From Planctomycetota bacterium (lineage in GTDB: Bacteria; Planctomycetota; Uabimicrobiia; Uabimicrobiales; Uabimicrobiaceae), in the NCBI GenBank assembly GCA_029260735.1, contig JAJDCR010000113.1:1-36340 (forward strand): 36,340 nt of DNA, written 5' to 3'. The notes beneath the pieces are model-generated. The model was not told where the DNA came from and did not search any database. It saw nothing but the letters and a program-made list of their open reading frames with translations. Made by a program: the position numbers and the translations under genes. Of the stretch, positions 1 to 8,598 are shown piece by piece (within the stretch, counting starts at the first letter, position 1; the number at the start of each line of letters is the position of its first letter).

Positions 1-21
1 CACATCCCCTGCTCGGTCGAG

Positions 22-70
22 CTCGCCCTCCAGGGCGTATATTGCCTAAAGAACGGTTTTAGATAATCGC
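22..70. repeat. intergenic repeat, copy A
   Basis: This 49-base stretch before the first gene resembles 21139-21185. Both begin CTC-CCCTCCAG, then have a TATA-like stretch, GCCT, and a G/T-rich block ending in GATAATC-C. By eye about three quarters of the bases match. An open frame runs from base 1 to a stop at 64-66, but it overlaps the repeat and shows no recognisable protein tail, so I treat the stretch as non-coding. Its role is unknown. Confidence 0.4.
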
Positions 71-87
71 GCACCAGAAAGAACAAA

Positions 88-1080
88 ATGGAAAAATTGG
101 ATACTTCCTCTTCCCCAGCCTATTGGAAAAAAGCTCTCACTAGGCTTGTCCTACTTACTTCGCTGCCTCCTGCTATTAGCTTTTTTGCGTCGCTCTGGTG
201 GCTTTTTGATCTAAGTACTCATTTTCGTATTCAATATGTTTGTGTTTTGTCGGGTGCATTGCTTATACTTATGGCTCTGAAAAGCTGGAAAAGTTCTCTT
301 TGGATCGCTGCTTTACTTATCTTTAACCTTAGTATGGTTCTTCCCTTTTATGGACAGCCGCAGAAAAAAAACGAGGCTAAAGAGTACACCACCTCTTTAA
401 AACTCATTGCCTATAATCTTTATAGCGGCAACCGACAGAAGGAAAAGGTAATCGAGTTTCTTCAGCAAAGTAAGGCAGAAGTTATTTTTTTACAAGAAAT
501 AGACCGCTTTTGGGAAAAGCAATTAGAGTCTCTTAAGGAAACCTATCCTTATAGCTTTGGAGTAGCTCGTTCTGATAACTTTGGAATTTATTGTTTGAGC
601 AAGCTTTCTTTCCAAAAAAAAGAAATATTCTATGCCTCTGAAGAAGCCTATGTTCCTACCTTAATTGCTGAAGTTGAACATGAAGGAGTGAGTTTCTTGG
701 TAGTAGGAACCCATCCCACTCCTCCTGTTAGTGCTAAATACTCTTTCTGGAGAAATGAACAACTTCAAGTACTTGCTAAAAAAATCAAAGACTTTAGTAA
801 GCCTGTTGTTTTGGCGGGAGACTTAAACGTGACTTCTTGGTCACCTCATTTTCAAAAATTACTTCAAGTTGCTCAGTTAAAAGATACTCGATATGGCTAT
901 GGAGTACAAAATACTTGGCCCTATCGTTCTCGGAAAACTTTTATTATAAGGATTCCTATCGATCATTGTTTAGTTTCTTCTGATATTTGGATAGAAAACC
1001 GCACTATCGGTTCGAGCATGGGCTCAGATCATCGTCCGGTTATTTTAGATTTTTGCCTGAAGAAGGCTCCTGGAAAGTAA
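88..1080 (+). CDS. membrane-anchored endonuclease/exonuclease/phosphatase family protein
   Basis: 330 residues. Three hydrophobic segments at about 18-40, 50-65 and 70-88 anchor the protein, and an endonuclease/exonuclease/phosphatase (EEP) domain follows at about 104-326. The metal and catalytic motifs are complete: N110 in IAYN, E137 in LQEID, H209 in GTHP, D245 and N247 in GDLN, D292-H293, and D314-H315 in GSDHRP. The fold is shared by DNA nucleases, sphingomyelinases and inositol phosphatases. The membrane anchor makes a phosphodiesterase acting at the envelope more likely than a repair enzyme, but the substrate cannot be told. The stop lies 11 bases before the tex start, so the two genes are probably co-transcribed. 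Confidence 0.85.
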   Translation: MEKLDTSSSPAYWKKALTRLVLLTSLPPAISFFASLWWLFDLSTHFRIQYVCVLSGALLILMALKSWKSSLWIAALLIFNLSMVLPFYGQPQKKNEAKEYTTSLKLIAYNLYSGNRQKEKVIEFLQQSKAEVIFLQEIDRFWEKQLESLKETYPYSFGVARSDNFGIYCLSKLSFQKKEIFYASEEAYVPTLIAEVEHEGVSFLVVGTHPTPPVSAKYSFWRNEQLQVLAKKIKDFSKPVVLAGDLNVTSWSPHFQKLLQVAQLKDTRYGYGVQNTWPYRSRKTFIIRIPIDHCLVSSDIWIENRTIGSSMGSDHRPVILDFCLKKAPGK

Positions 1081-1091
1081 GGAGATTTTTT

Positions 1092-3248
1092 TTGACCCAC
1101 TCGTTGATTGATTCCCTGACAAAAGAACTTAAACTAACTCGTAAACAAGTAGAAGGAACTCTGCACCTTTTAGATGAAGGAAACACAATACCTTTTATTA
1201 CAAGGTATCGCAAAGAGGCCACTGGTGGGCTAGATGAGCAAAAAATCCAAGAAGTTCAAGACAAAGCAGAGTATTTTCGTAATCTAAGTGAAAAAAAGGA
1301 AGAAGTTCTTAAAAAAATCCAAGACCAAGGAAAGTGCACAGAGGAAATTGCCCGCCAAATAGAAAAAGCCACGGCCTTAAAAACTTTAGAAGATATTTAC
1401 CTTCCCTTTCGTCCTAAAAAAAGAACAAGGGCGACGATTGCCCGTGAAAAAGGTTTAGAGCCTCTGGCCGAAAAAATGCTTTCCCAAGGAGGAGAAAATC
1501 CTCAAAAATTAGCCCAAGCTTATATTGATCCTGAAAAGAAATTACTGGATGCAGATAATGTTTTACAAGGGGCTATGGATATTGTTGCGGAAATCATCAA
1601 CGAAGATGTACGAATTCGTGAAAGAGTTCGTCAATTTACGTTTTCCTATGCTCAAATTATCTCTCTCAAAATAAAAGACGGAGAAGACCAGGCCGGAGTT
1701 TATCAGGACTATTACGACTATTCTGAGAATGTAAACAAAATCCCACCTCATAGAGTTTTGGCTCTTGATAGAGGAGAAGCGGCCGGCGTTTTACGGGTCA
1801 AGATTAGCATTTCAGAAGAAGAAATTCTTCCTTTAATGGAAAGAATCTATCTTAAGGGTTCAGGAGCCTGGACAGAATACTTAAAAAATGCCATCAAGGA
1901 TGGTTATAAACGTCTTTTGTCACCTGCGATTACTCGTGAACTCCGCAAAGAAATAACAGAGAAAGCTCATCTCCATGCTATTCATGTTTTTGCGGAAAAT
2001 CTTCGTAACTTGCTTTTGATTTCTCCGCTGAAAGATATGCGTATTTTCGCCATTGATCCAGGCTTCGCTAGTGGTTGCAAGATAGCCGCTCTTTCCGAAA
2101 CGGGAGAACTTCTAGAGCACGGAGTTATTTACCCTCACCCTCCTCAAAAAAAGACAGACAAAGCAGAAAAAATTGTCGAAGAAGTTTGTCAAAAGCATAA
2201 TCTCAATGCCATTGCCATTGGCAACGGCACTGCTTGCCGAGAAACAGAGGTTTTTATTTCGGACTGGATTGAAAAAAAGAAACAATCTTTAGTTTACTCT
2301 ATTGTAAACGAAGCCGGCGCTTCAGTTTACTCTGCTTCCGCTGCTGCCCGAGATGAATTTCCTGAACTGGATGCCAGTTTTCGAGGAACAGTCTCTATCG
2401 GTAGACGCTTGCTTGACCCTTTAGCTGAGTTAGTTAAAATTGATCCTAAGAGTTTGGGAGTAGGTCTTTACCAACACGATGTAAATAAGAAAGAGCTGGA
2501 GAAAGCTCTCCAAAGAGTCGTTGAGTCTTGTGTTAACTTTGTCGGAGTAGACTTGAACCGAGCTTCTGCTGAATTGCTCAGCTATGTTTCCGGTATTAAT
2601 CGTCGCTGTGCAAAGAGCATAGTTACAAAACGCAAAGCCTTAGGTCGTTTTTCTTCTCGAGAGCAACTCAAAAAAGTGAGTGGAATTGGAGAAGAGGTTT
2701 TTACCCAATGCGCAGGCTTTATGAGAATCTCTCAGGGAAAGAGCTTTTTGGATAAAACAGCTATTCACCCTGAAAGCTACTCTGCTTGTGAAGTTTTCTT
2801 AGAAAAGTTAAGCAGTTCAGTGGAAGATATTGGAAAACCTGACTCCTTGGGAAATTTACAGCTAAAACTCAAGCAAGTTTCTATCCAAAAAATGGCCCAA
2901 GAAATTGAGATTGGAGAGCCTACTCTCAAAGACATTATTGATAACTTAATGCGGCCGGGACGAGATCCACGAGAAGGACTCCCAGCTCCCATTTTTCGTA
3001 AAGGTGTTCTATCTCTAGATGACTTAGAACCTGAAATGTGTCTAACCGGAACAGTACGCAATGTTCTCGATTTCGGAGCTTTCATCGATATTGGATTAAA
3101 AACCGATGGACTTGTTCACGTTTCTGAAATGGCCAATCGCTTTGTTCGCGATCCCCTAGACATTTGTAAGGTAGGGGACAATGTTGAAGTTCGTGTTCTA
3201 TCGGTGGATAAAGGTCGAGGTCGTGTTAGTTTGAGTATGATTTTATAA
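1092..3248 (+). CDS. tex: Tex-family RNA-binding transcription accessory protein
   Basis: Tex proteins bind nucleic acid and affect transcription and ribosome-associated processes in the cytoplasm. The order is typical: the N-terminal helical region (LDEGNTIPFITRYRKEATGG), a YqgF/RNase H-like domain beginning AIDPGFASGCK, helix-hairpin-helix segments (LNRASAELLSYVSGI and VSGIGEEVF), and a C-terminal S1 domain (GTVRNVLDFGAFIDIG to GRVSLSM). The open frame extends upstream to an ATG at 987, inside the previous gene. I choose TTG at 1092 because AAGGAGA lies 6 bases before it and homology starts right after. That gives 718 residues, a normal Tex length. The identification is secure. Confidence 0.95.
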   Translation: MTHSLIDSLTKELKLTRKQVEGTLHLLDEGNTIPFITRYRKEATGGLDEQKIQEVQDKAEYFRNLSEKKEEVLKKIQDQGKCTEEIARQIEKATALKTLEDIYLPFRPKKRTRATIAREKGLEPLAEKMLSQGGENPQKLAQAYIDPEKKLLDADNVLQGAMDIVAEIINEDVRIRERVRQFTFSYAQIISLKIKDGEDQAGVYQDYYDYSENVNKIPPHRVLALDRGEAAGVLRVKISISEEEILPLMERIYLKGSGAWTEYLKNAIKDGYKRLLSPAITRELRKEITEKAHLHAIHVFAENLRNLLLISPLKDMRIFAIDPGFASGCKIAALSETGELLEHGVIYPHPPQKKTDKAEKIVEEVCQKHNLNAIAIGNGTACRETEVFISDWIEKKKQSLVYSIVNEAGASVYSASAAARDEFPELDASFRGTVSIGRRLLDPLAELVKIDPKSLGVGLYQHDVNKKELEKALQRVVESCVNFVGVDLNRASAELLSYVSGINRRCAKSIVTKRKALGRFSSREQLKKVSGIGEEVFTQCAGFMRISQGKSFLDKTAIHPESYSACEVFLEKLSSSVEDIGKPDSLGNLQLKLKQVSIQKMAQEIEIGEPTLKDIIDNLMRPGRDPREGLPAPIFRKGVLSLDDLEPEMCLTGTVRNVLDFGAFIDIGLKTDGLVHVSEMANRFVRDPLDICKVGDNVEVRVLSVDKGRGRVSLSMIL

Positions 3249-3264
3249 GGACAAATGAATTCCC

Positions 3265-4455
3265 ATGGACTCAAAAAAATACGCGGTGGTCTATTTTCCT
3301 CCTCAAGAGAAAACTCTTCCCCCCATAACAAACGTAGCAGGAGTGTCTCTCATTGAGAGAGCCTTGCTTACTGGGCAGAGATCTGGTATTTCTTTTTTTT
3401 ACCTAGGAGGAGAAAAGGCAGAAGCCCGCTCTCATATAGAAAAACTTCTCCAGCGACATCCTTGTCTACAAGGGCACTGGGCTTGGCTAAGCCCAGAGTC
3501 TCCTATATATAAGGAACGACCTTCTCTCCTTTGCTACCCCTACGATTCTTTATTTTCTGTTGATGTTTTAAACGAGTTTAGCGATCCTGAAAACTTAAAC
3601 AAAGTCGCTTCCCAAAAGGAAGAGGCTTTTTTTCTCGCTCACTTAAGCTGGGATAAATTTTCTTCCGCCTGGGAAAAAGGAGACCTTGTTGAAATGGTCT
3701 TCTCGCTTCCCTCATCGCCTCAAGGAGGTTTTTTCACTAAAGTGGATTCTCCTGTAAAAAAAGCGGAGCAGAAACTTTTGCAGAGCTTACAATCTCCTTT
3801 GGAAGGAACGGTGGATGTATATTTTAATCGTCCTTTAGGACGTTTAATGACAATTCCTTTTGCTCGGTGGAGATTCCACCCAAATCTTATTAGTCTTTTC
3901 TCCATTGCTATTGGTTTGATGACGGCATTTCTTTTTCTTTGGGGGAACTACTACCAACGGATTGTGGGTGCTTTTTTACTTCAGGCCTCGGCCATGATTG
4001 ATTGCATTGATGGAGATGTTGCTCGTCTTCTCTTCAAAGAGTCGCGTTTGGGCTACTGGTTGGATGTGGCAGGAGACAATGTCGTCCATATCGCTGTTTT
4101 TACTTGCTTAGCAATACACGAGTACCAAACTCACCCTGGCTGGTTGCCCGTGACTTTTGGCATTCTCCTTGTGGGAGCAACTATTTTATCTTTTGGCTTA
4201 GTCATGTATACTCAAATCAAATTGAAACCAGCAGCAGAAAAAGTGCATTTGGGAAAATCCATTTCTTCTCTAAGCAACTTTATTGAAAAAATGACGAGCC
4301 GAGATTTTACAGTATTGATTATATTTTTAGCTCTTATTGATAAGCTAGAATGGTTTTTGATTGTAGCTGCCATAGGAAGCCAAATCTTTTGGATTTTACT
4401 TTCCTTTATGATTTTTTCGATAAAAAAACAAATTAGATCCTCGCAAACAAAGTGA
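3265..4455 (+). CDS. CDP-alcohol phosphotransferase with degenerate N-terminal nucleotidyltransferase-like domain
   Basis: 396 residues in two parts. Residues about 1-180 resemble a nucleotidyltransferase fold (the stretch VAGVSLIERALLTGQRSGI looks like its second element), but the glycine-rich GxGxR nucleotide loop is absent. Residues about 185-390 form a membrane CDP-alcohol phosphotransferase with a perfect signature: D249-G250-x2-A253-R254-x8-G263-x3-D267-x3-D271. Such enzymes move a phospho- or phosphono-alcohol from a CMP carrier to a hydroxyl acceptor. The architecture recalls IPCT-DIPPS of inositol phosphate synthesis. Next to PEP mutase and its nucleotidyltransferase, a CMP-phosphonate donor and a lipid acceptor are plausible but inferred. 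AAGGA is 13 bases from this ATG, an unusually long gap; an out-of-frame ATG at 3255 lies closer. Confidence 0.8.
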   Translation: MDSKKYAVVYFPPQEKTLPPITNVAGVSLIERALLTGQRSGISFFYLGGEKAEARSHIEKLLQRHPCLQGHWAWLSPESPIYKERPSLLCYPYDSLFSVDVLNEFSDPENLNKVASQKEEAFFLAHLSWDKFSSAWEKGDLVEMVFSLPSSPQGGFFTKVDSPVKKAEQKLLQSLQSPLEGTVDVYFNRPLGRLMTIPFARWRFHPNLISLFSIAIGLMTAFLFLWGNYYQRIVGAFLLQASAMIDCIDGDVARLLFKESRLGYWLDVAGDNVVHIAVFTCLAIHEYQTHPGWLPVTFGILLVGATILSFGLVMYTQIKLKPAAEKVHLGKSISSLSNFIEKMTSRDFTVLIIFLALIDKLEWFLIVAAIGSQIFWILLSFMIFSIKKQIRSSQTK

Positions 4456-4509
4456 CTGGGTACATCCGGCTACTTTAAAAGTATATACACTAGAAAGCAA
4501 CTTATTGCT

Positions 4510-4528
4510 GGTGGCAATTCTTGCTACC
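4510..4528 (+). other. small hairpin upstream of the flippase-like gene
   Basis: GGTGGCAA and TTGCTACC form an 8-bp stem with one G-U pair and a 3-base loop, ending 16 bases before the chosen ATG at 4545. There is no T-run, so it is not a clear terminator. It could affect translation of the downstream gene. Confidence 0.35.
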
Positions 4529-4544
4529 CTCAGAGAGAAATTTG

Positions 4545-5594
4545 ATGAAACTAATTAAAATTACTTTATTGGTCACAGGTTTACTTTTTACAGGCTGGCT
4601 TGTCTCCCAAACAGGCTTAGATGTAATTTGGCAAGAACTTGTGGGCTTGGGCCCCTGGTGGGTTCTTTTTCTCCTTCCCTATCTAGGGGTTTATTTTTTC
4701 GACGCGTTGGGTTGGAAATATTCTTTCCTAAAAGAAACCAAAGTTCCCTATTGGTTGTTGTTCAAAGCTCGTTTAGCGGGAGAATCTATCAATTATACTA
4801 CCCCCACAGCTTACGTCGGGGGAGAACCGGTTAAAGCTTATATCCTTTCCAAAAAGAAAGCTGCTTCGATGCCTGATGGACTTGCTTCGGTCGTTATTGG
4901 GAAATTTTTAATGACAGTAACTGAAGTAATCTTTATTTTAATCGGGATACTGATTACCGTAGCAGTTAAGGATGAGAACCAATCTCTTTTTTGGGCTCTC
5001 TTAATTTTCTTTGGAGCCTTTCTCGTTTTTCTCGGCTTTATGATGGTTTTTCAGCAAAAAGGCCTCGGGAAATTTTTTAGTGAAAAAACTCGTAAGATTC
5101 AGTTTATCTCTTCTTATTTGGACAACCATAAAGAAGGCATCGAAGAGTTTGATAAAGTTTTAGCACGCTACTACCGAGACGAAAAATCACAGATGTTTCT
5201 ATCTTCCGCGTTTTATTTTTTAGGATGGCTTTGCGGAGCTTTAGAAATATATTTAATTTTGTATTTAACAGGAAATCCTATTTCCTTGACAACCGCTTTT
5301 GCCATGGAAGCCATCTCTGTTGCGATTAAAGGCGCTGGTTTTATTGTCCCTGGTTCTATTGGAATTCAAGATGGAGGACAAGTCTGGGTCTTTATTTTCT
5401 TTGGATTTTCCGCCAGCGTGGGGGTTACTTTTGCTATTTTAAGACGCGTGCGAGAAGTTATTTGGATTGTTCTAGGACTATTTTTCTTATTTCGAGAGTG
5501 GGGAACGTCCCGGCCCAATTTTCAAGCCGAGCTTCATTTACCCTCCTTAACAGAAACGGGGAAAGCTCAGGCTTTGGGTAGTCTTCAAAAATAG
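4545..5594 (+). CDS. flippase-like integral membrane protein (lysylphosphatidylglycerol synthase TM family)
   Basis: 349 residues with about seven or eight hydrophobic helices, matching the UPF0104/AglD/MprF-N membrane family, some members of which (HpnL-like) sit in lipid loci. Two family landmarks are clear: the loop G92-G93-E94-P95-V96-K97-A-Y after ESINYTTPTAY, and the C-terminal P269-G-S-I-G-I-Q-D-G-G. Known members translocate or help modify lipids. I start at ATG 4545, after GAGAGAAA; the frame also opens at TTG 4521, but that codon lies in a hairpin and has no ribosome site. It sits between a CDP-alcohol phosphotransferase and PEP mutase, so it may flip the lipid product. That role is inferred from position. 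Confidence 0.8.
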   Translation: MKLIKITLLVTGLLFTGWLVSQTGLDVIWQELVGLGPWWVLFLLPYLGVYFFDALGWKYSFLKETKVPYWLLFKARLAGESINYTTPTAYVGGEPVKAYILSKKKAASMPDGLASVVIGKFLMTVTEVIFILIGILITVAVKDENQSLFWALLIFFGAFLVFLGFMMVFQQKGLGKFFSEKTRKIQFISSYLDNHKEGIEEFDKVLARYYRDEKSQMFLSSAFYFLGWLCGALEIYLILYLTGNPISLTTAFAMEAISVAIKGAGFIVPGSIGIQDGGQVWVFIFFGFSASVGVTFAILRRVREVIWIVLGLFFLFREWGTSRPNFQAELHLPSLTETGKAQALGSLQK

Positions 5595-5628
5595 GGACAG
5601 AAATAAATATTTACAGAGAGGATTTGTT

Positions 5629-7293
5629 ATGAGAAAAGCTCGGCAACTTAGAGAAATGTTCCGCAGTAAGAAGGTTGTTAGAATTGTAGGTGCTCATAAT
5701 GGAATGAGCGCTAAGTTAGTAGAAAAAGCAGGATTTGAAGGTGTCTGGGCTTCTGGATTAGAAGTGAGTACGGCCCACGCTGTTCCCGATGCCAATATTT
5801 TGACAATGAGTGATTATTTGCGAGTCGCTTCTTATATGAACGATGCCGTATCTATTCCTGTTGTTGTAGATGCTGATACGGGTTATGGTAACTCCAACAA
5901 TGTTATTTATACAGTGCAAAAATTTGAAGCTGCAGGAATTGCTGCCATTTGCATGGAAGATAAGCTCTTTCCTAAAGTGAATAGCTTTGTTCCCGGAAGG
6001 CAAGAACTTGCTCCTATTGCTGAATTTGTCGGAAAAATCATGGCGGCAAAAAATGCTCAGGAAAGTCCTGACTTTATGGTAATTGCCCGAGTGGAAGCCT
6101 TGATCGCTGGCTGGGGGATGGAAGAAGCGTTAAAAAGAGCTAATGCCTATGCAGAAGCAGGAGCAGATGCTGTCTTTATCCACTCTAAACAAAAAGAAAC
6201 TCAGGAAATAGAAGAATTTATCCAAGCTTGGAAGTCAGAGACTCCTTTAGTTGTTTGCCCGACAACCTATCCTGGTTTTACGGTAGAAAAGGCGGAAAAA
6301 AGTGGCAAGGTAAAAATCTATATTTTTGCCAATCACGGGATTCGCTCTGCCATCAAAGCGATGGAAGAAACCTTTGCCACTCTCCAAAAAACTAATGATA
6401 TCCGAAGTGTAGAGAACAATATTTCCTCTATGAAAAATGTTTTTGACATCCAAGGCATGCCTGAGATGAAGGCAAACGAGAAGAAATATCTTTTGACCGA
6501 AAGCTCGGCTCGGGCCATTATTCCTGCAGCCGGAGCAGCGAAGCACGATGTCTCTTTATTAAAAGACCTACTCCAAGATCGTCCTCTGGGTATGCTGGAT
6601 GTTAATGGAAAATCGATTTTACAACGCAATATTGAAATTTTCAATCAACTAGGGGTTCAAGATATTGCGATTGTTAGCGGTTATGAAGGATCAAAAATCA
6701 ATCTTGATCAAGTCGATATTATTGAAAACAAAGACTACGATAAAAATGGGATTCTTCACTCTATTATGTGTGCCCGAGGCCACCTAAAGGGAAAAACGAT
6801 CGTCGCTTTTTCAGATATTCTATTTGAAAAAAACATTATTGAGCGTTTGCTCAAACGCCAAGAGGATGTTGTTATCGTCATCGATCGTTCTTGGCAAGAC
6901 ACTAAGACAAATGGTCGTCCGATAGATCTTATCAAAGCATCTAATCTTCCTCCTCAAGGAGAACGAGTTGTCGGACTAGAGCAAGATAACCCGGTTGTGA
7001 AAATGGGACAAAGTCTTTCCCCCGAAGAAGCCACTCACGAATTCATTGGTATTGCTATGTTCTCAGAAAAAGGAGCACAAGCCCTTTTGAGTTTATACGA
7101 CGAATTCTCTGAGAATCCCCCTTCTGGTTCATTCTATGAAGCAGAGAGTTTTTCGAAAGCGGATCTGAGTGACATTCTTCAAGCGATGATGGATCGTGGT
7201 CACAAAGTGAGCTCTTTAGAGATTCACAAAGGATGGATGGAAGTTCATAACTTTGAGGATTACAAACGAGCTTGTGAAATGATAAGGGGTTAA
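5629..7293 (+). CDS. pepM: phosphoenolpyruvate mutase fused to a nucleotidyltransferase
   Basis: 554 residues in two enzymes. Residues 1 to about 285 are PEP mutase, which rearranges phosphoenolpyruvate to phosphonopyruvate and forms the C-P bond. The diagnostic motif EDKxxxxxNS is exact (E110-D111-K112, N118-S119), and the metal site D81-A-D83-T-G-Y-G is present. These residues distinguish it from isocitrate lyase-like relatives. Residues about 294-554 are a nucleotidyltransferase domain (AIIPAAG at 296-302, GMLDVNGKSIL, and WMEVHNFEDYKRA near the end), likely loading a phosphonate onto CMP. AGAGAGGA precedes the ATG. It overlaps no neighbour but is one base from the decarboxylase gene, so the two steps are coupled. 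Confidence 0.93.
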   Translation: MRKARQLREMFRSKKVVRIVGAHNGMSAKLVEKAGFEGVWASGLEVSTAHAVPDANILTMSDYLRVASYMNDAVSIPVVVDADTGYGNSNNVIYTVQKFEAAGIAAICMEDKLFPKVNSFVPGRQELAPIAEFVGKIMAAKNAQESPDFMVIARVEALIAGWGMEEALKRANAYAEAGADAVFIHSKQKETQEIEEFIQAWKSETPLVVCPTTYPGFTVEKAEKSGKVKIYIFANHGIRSAIKAMEETFATLQKTNDIRSVENNISSMKNVFDIQGMPEMKANEKKYLLTESSARAIIPAAGAAKHDVSLLKDLLQDRPLGMLDVNGKSILQRNIEIFNQLGVQDIAIVSGYEGSKINLDQVDIIENKDYDKNGILHSIMCARGHLKGKTIVAFSDILFEKNIIERLLKRQEDVVIVIDRSWQDTKTNGRPIDLIKASNLPPQGERVVGLEQDNPVVKMGQSLSPEEATHEFIGIAMFSEKGAQALLSLYDEFSENPPSGSFYEAESFSKADLSDILQAMMDRGHKVSSLEIHKGWMEVHNFEDYKRACEMIRG

Positions 7294-7294
7294 A

Positions 7295-8422
7295 ATGATC
7301 ACGTGCCAAGGATTGGAAAAAGCACTAAAGACCAATGGATTCCAATTTTTTACGGGAGTTCCCGATAGTACATTTAAGGATTGGCTTCTATTTTTAGAAG
7401 AGCCCAAACATTCTTTCCAGCATGTTTTAGCTTGCAATGAAACCTCTTCCATTGCAATTGCGGCAGGTTATCATCTAGCAACAGGTGATTTTCCTATCGT
7501 TTACATGCAAAACTCCGGTTTAGGGAACACGGTTAATCCGCTAACTTCTCTCGCAGATCAAGAGGTTTACTCTATTCCGATGGTACTCTTTATTGGTTGG
7601 CGAGGAGAGCCCGGAAAAAAAGACGAGCCTCAGCATAAAAAGATGGGCCGAGTGATGAACGCTTTACTCGATAGCTTAGAAATTCCTCATCAGGTTTTAC
7701 CCGATGAGGAAAATGAGCTAGAGCAGTTCTGGGCCGGAGTCAAAAAATCCCTTCAAGACAGGCAAGGGCCTCATGCTGTTATCATTCCTAAAGGGATTTT
7801 TTCTTCCTTCTCTCCGAGTGTAAAAAAGGAAACTCCTTGGACCTTGGTTCGCGAGGATGCTATTAAACTGATCGTCGATAGACTTAGTGGCCAAGAAGCT
7901 ATCGTTTCGACCACCGGAAAAGTATCTCGGGAACTGTATGAGTACCGATCTCAGTTAGAGCAAGGGCATCAAAATGATTTTTATACGGTAGGCTCTCTCG
8001 GATGTGCTAGCTCTATTGCTGTGGGAATTGCTTATGCGAAACCCCAGCAAAAAGTCCTAGTTTTTGATGCCGATGGCTCTGCTTTGATGCACCTGGGTTC
8101 CTGGAGCACCGTAGGGCATTACAAATTCCCTCAGCTCAAACATATTGTTTTTGACAACGAGGCCCATGAATCTACCGGCGGCCAGACCACTCATTCCGGT
8201 AATGTAGATTTTGTCGCTATCGCAGAAAAGTGTGGTTATGCTAAGGCTCAAGTTGTTTCTAGTCGAGAAGAATTAGAAGCTTGTCTGGGAAATTTTTTAG
8301 AGGGCGTGGGCCCAGAGCTCCTCGTCATCAAAGTGAAAAAAGGATCTCGGCCTAATTTGGGACGTCCAACAACGACTCCGATTGAGAATAAAGTCGGTTT
8401 TATGAATTTTTTACAGAGATAA
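7295..8422 (+). CDS. ppd: phosphonopyruvate decarboxylase
   Basis: This thiamine-diphosphate enzyme converts phosphonopyruvate to phosphonoacetaldehyde, the step that pulls the unfavourable PEP mutase reaction forward. 375 residues, the usual length. The N-terminal half has GVPDSTFKDW and the TPP-activating glutamate E49 in CNET, followed by AAGYHLATG. The C-terminal half has the TPP/Mg motif beginning D258-A-D260-G261-S262 and the family-typical D287-N-E-A-H-E-S-T-G-G-Q. It starts one base after the PEP mutase stop, with AAGGGG six bases upstream. No 2-AEP transaminase or phosphonoacetaldehyde reductase follows, so the next step must be encoded elsewhere. Confidence 0.93.
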   Translation: MITCQGLEKALKTNGFQFFTGVPDSTFKDWLLFLEEPKHSFQHVLACNETSSIAIAAGYHLATGDFPIVYMQNSGLGNTVNPLTSLADQEVYSIPMVLFIGWRGEPGKKDEPQHKKMGRVMNALLDSLEIPHQVLPDEENELEQFWAGVKKSLQDRQGPHAVIIPKGIFSSFSPSVKKETPWTLVREDAIKLIVDRLSGQEAIVSTTGKVSRELYEYRSQLEQGHQNDFYTVGSLGCASSIAVGIAYAKPQQKVLVFDADGSALMHLGSWSTVGHYKFPQLKHIVFDNEAHESTGGQTTHSGNVDFVAIAEKCGYAKAQVVSSREELEACLGNFLEGVGPELLVIKVKKGSRPNLGRPTTTPIENKVGFMNFLQR

Positions 8423-8428
8423 GTGGGG

Positions 8429-8470
8429 AATCAAAATTTTTTGGACTTTTTTAGTATAGAAATTTTGATT
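8429..8470 (+). terminator. inverted repeat after the phosphonate genes, possible terminator
   Basis: AATCAAAATTT (8429-8439) and its exact complement AAATTTTGATT (8460-8470) can form an 11-bp stem with a 20-base loop, seven bases after the ppd stop. It is AT-rich and not followed by a T-run, so termination is only possible. It marks the likely end of the 3265-8422 run. Confidence 0.4.
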
Positions 8471-8598
8471 TCTGACAAGGAGCGACGAGTGCGCATAGTA
8501 CTTTTCTGCAATTGAGAAGAGACGAAGTCAGGGATCAAAAGGGCAAACTAAAATGTCTAAAAAATTTTGTTTTCTCACCTAAACTTAAGGATATAGCC

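Noticed and set aside
1..66. C-terminal end of a gene truncated by the window edge
   Set aside because: The 22-codon tail has no recognisable sequence and coincides with a repeat also found in a gene-free spacer at 21139-21185.
987..1091. N-terminal extension of Tex back to the ATG at 987
   Set aside because: It overlaps the previous gene in another frame, lacks a ribosome site, and TTG 1092 has AAGGAGA at proper distance with Tex homology starting right after.
3255..3356. Short 33-residue open frame starting at ATG 3255
   Set aside because: AAGGA is better spaced for it than for the 3265 start, but it is short, Ser-rich without homology and lies inside the real gene; at most a translational leader.
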